From JANLYC01 sp963750495 (GTDB lineage Bacteria; Actinomycetota; Actinomycetes; Propionibacteriales; Nocardioidaceae), in the NCBI GenBank assembly GCA_963750495.1, contig CAVVQV010000004.1:806001-870000 (forward strand): 64,000 nucleotides of DNA. Reading direction: 5' to 3'. Below the pieces are notes generated by a model that saw nothing but the letters and a program-made list of their open reading frames with translations, had not been told where the DNA came from and did no database searches. Positions 62,891-64,000 of the stretch are shown piece after piece (positions within the stretch are counted from its first letter, which is position 1; every line of letters begins with the position of its first letter). The translations under genes were made by a program, and so were the position numbers.

Positions 62891-63541
62891 TCAGCCCGGC
62901 GAACGCTCCAGTCCGACGACGCTCCACGAGAGTCCTCGGTGCTGGTAGCGCGTCGAAAGACCTGTATTGCGCAGGACCTCGACCATGGCCTCAGGTGGAT
63001 GGACGAACGTGCGAAACGAGTCTCGCTTGGCCCAGCGCATGAGGTTTTCGGCCCCGAAGTCAGCCAGGACGAGGAGGTTCCGCGGCGGGTGACTGAACAC
63101 CAGGAGGCGGTTGGCATGACGGCCGGCCGCTGAAAGGAGCCCCTCGTAGTCCGGGTAGCAACACACCACGCGGTGCAGCACGACTACGTCCGCAGGCTCG
63201 ACCTCATCCGGCGTCGCGGCAATGTTCACCAGCCGTCGGGTCACCCGGTCGGTCATCCCGGACTTCTCGAGCAGCCGCGCAGCCTCCTGCTCGTAGCCCT
63301 TCGAGATCTCCAGATTCGTCACCCGCGCAGCGCCGCGCCGCAGCAGCTCGACCTGGACCTCCCCCATGCCGCCACCAATCTCGAGGATGCTGGCACCCTC
63401 GATCCCCTTGGCACACAGGTAATCGACCATCAGGCTCGACGTCTTGGTCAGGCCGCGGCGTCTGTATCTCCGCGCCACCTTCTTGACGAACCGGTCACCG
63501 AAGACGGCGTCGTACCCGTCCCGGTCGCAGCAGTCGCCCAT
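62891..63541 (-). CDS. Class I SAM-dependent methyltransferase
   Basis: A 216-residue enzyme. Seen: the start MGDCCDRDGYDAVFGDRF, a mark of one actinobacterial subfamily, SAM-binding ILEIGGGMGEVQVELLRRG, NLEISKGYE and ADVVVLHRVVCCYPDYEGLL. Motif I has GGGMG. Substrate unknown. The start is the only good one (ATG at 63541). Confidence 0.88.
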   Translation of the reverse strand: MGDCCDRDGYDAVFGDRFVKKVARRYRRRGLTKTSSLMVDYLCAKGIEGASILEIGGGMGEVQVELLRRGAARVTNLEISKGYEQEAARLLEKSGMTDRVTRRLVNIAATPDEVEPADVVVLHRVVCCYPDYEGLLSAAGRHANRLLVFSHPPRNLLVLADFGAENLMRWAKRDSFRTFVHPPEAMVEVLRNTGLSTRYQHRGLSWSVVGLERSPG

Positions 63542-63665
63542 GGCTCAGTATCAGCCTGCGGGTCTGGACGCCGGTAGTACCTTCTCGTCACAAGTTCGGA
63601 CGTGCTGGCTCCCTGCGCGCACCTCACCGATCCCAGCCGCCCCGGTTGAGGAGGTAGATGAACTC

Positions 63666-63971
63666 ATGATCGTCGTTCGATTCAAGGTGACGTGCCGTCC
63701 GGAACGTCGCGATGACGCCCTCAAAGCGTTCGAGCAGGTCGTGGCGCCGAGTCGCACAGTCGACGGCGTGGTCTCTTTCGACATCGGCCAGGACCTGACC
63801 GACCCGAACGTGATCATCGCGACGGAAGTCTTCGAAGACCGGGCAGCTCTCGACCGCCAGGAGTCACTACCCGAGGTCGGCCACGTAATGGCGATGTTCC
63901 CCGAGATCATGGCCGCTGAACCGGAGGCGACGATCTTCCACGTGGCATCCTCCGAGCCGTACGGCGACTGA
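63666..63971 (+). CDS. Antibiotic biosynthesis monooxygenase (ABM)-domain protein
   Basis: A 101-residue dimeric ferredoxin-like fold protein: MIVVRFKVTCRPERRDDALKAF, SFDIGQDLTDPNVIIATEVFED and RAALDRQESLPEV, given as strands. ATG at 63666 lies 14 nt after a strong GAGGAGG site. ABM proteins include small monooxygenases and haem or quinone-acting enzymes; role unknown. Ends 29 nt before the right edge. Confidence 0.85.
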   Translation: MIVVRFKVTCRPERRDDALKAFEQVVAPSRTVDGVVSFDIGQDLTDPNVIIATEVFEDRAALDRQESLPEVGHVMAMFPEIMAAEPEATIFHVASSEPYGD

Positions 63972-64000
63972 GCTCGATGGCCGAACCCTCAGCCGTCGGC

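Overview
The window is a chromosomal segment of a high-GC Gram-positive actinobacterium. Support comes from third-position GC-rich codons in nearly every gene, paired clpP1/clpP2, a mycothiol-type DsbA-like protein, GlbO haemoglobin, a dynamin pair, many GTG starts and several leaderless starts with a TANNNT hexamer about 7 nt before the start codon. The block clpX-clpP2-clpP1-tig ... nei-rpiB-esterase-DsbA-like-pepN-DUF5130 ... glbO-thioesterase ... ettA-ssb follows, from memory, the order of M. tuberculosis Rv2457c-Rv2478c. The accessory genes and the lack of mycolate-type genes make me favour a Nocardioides-like member of the Propionibacteriales. That placement is inference.

Layout. 1-3.2 kb: an RND efflux permease (cut by the left edge) divergent from an OmpR-type two-component system, with four phased 11-bp repeats between them. 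3.2-10.5 kb: proteostasis block clpX, clpP2, clpP1 (ClgR-type box) and tig, split by NUDIX, membrane, GGCT-like and PAP2 genes. 10.7-17.3 kb: tRNA-Pro, GNAT, tRNA-Gly, secreted GH3, NarL-type two-component system, membrane protein. 17.3-20.6 kb: a frameshifted small gene, an amidohydrolase and a DoxX pair. 20.9-34.2 kb: PepC, VOC, PP2C phosphatase, nei, rpiB, esterase, DsbA-like, pepN, MscS, OsmC, glbO, thioesterase, thiolase. 34.2-42.6 kb: YceI/MarR, ettA, ssb, two dynamin-like GTPases, PrsW. 42.6-47.8 kb: palindrome-rich non-coding DNA, a nonsense-interrupted lipoprotein gene, tRNA-Arg, a frameshifted methyltransferase and two secreted proteins. 47.9-54.2 kb: LapA, orn, tRNA-His, MarR, a small acidic protein behind tandem hairpins, an XRE regulator, pirin, TetR. 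54.3-57.6 kb: a GcvT-like/flavoprotein operon and a YjbR-like gene. 57.6-64 kb: tRNA-Lys, MMPL, DUF4389, a deleted DUF421 gene, a membrane protein/GntR operon, a methyltransferase and an ABM-domain protein.

Themes. Three loci carry 21-24 bp short tandem repeats starting at or near a stop codon (thiolase, TetR, GntR). Four genes look broken (17.3, 43.0, 44.0 and 61.2 kb). Several regulators sit beside matching palindromes (MarR/YceI with a shared pirin site, MarR at 50.2 kb, TetR at 54.2 kb, GntR at 61.5 kb). No transposase, integrase, CRISPR array, rRNA or phage gene was seen.
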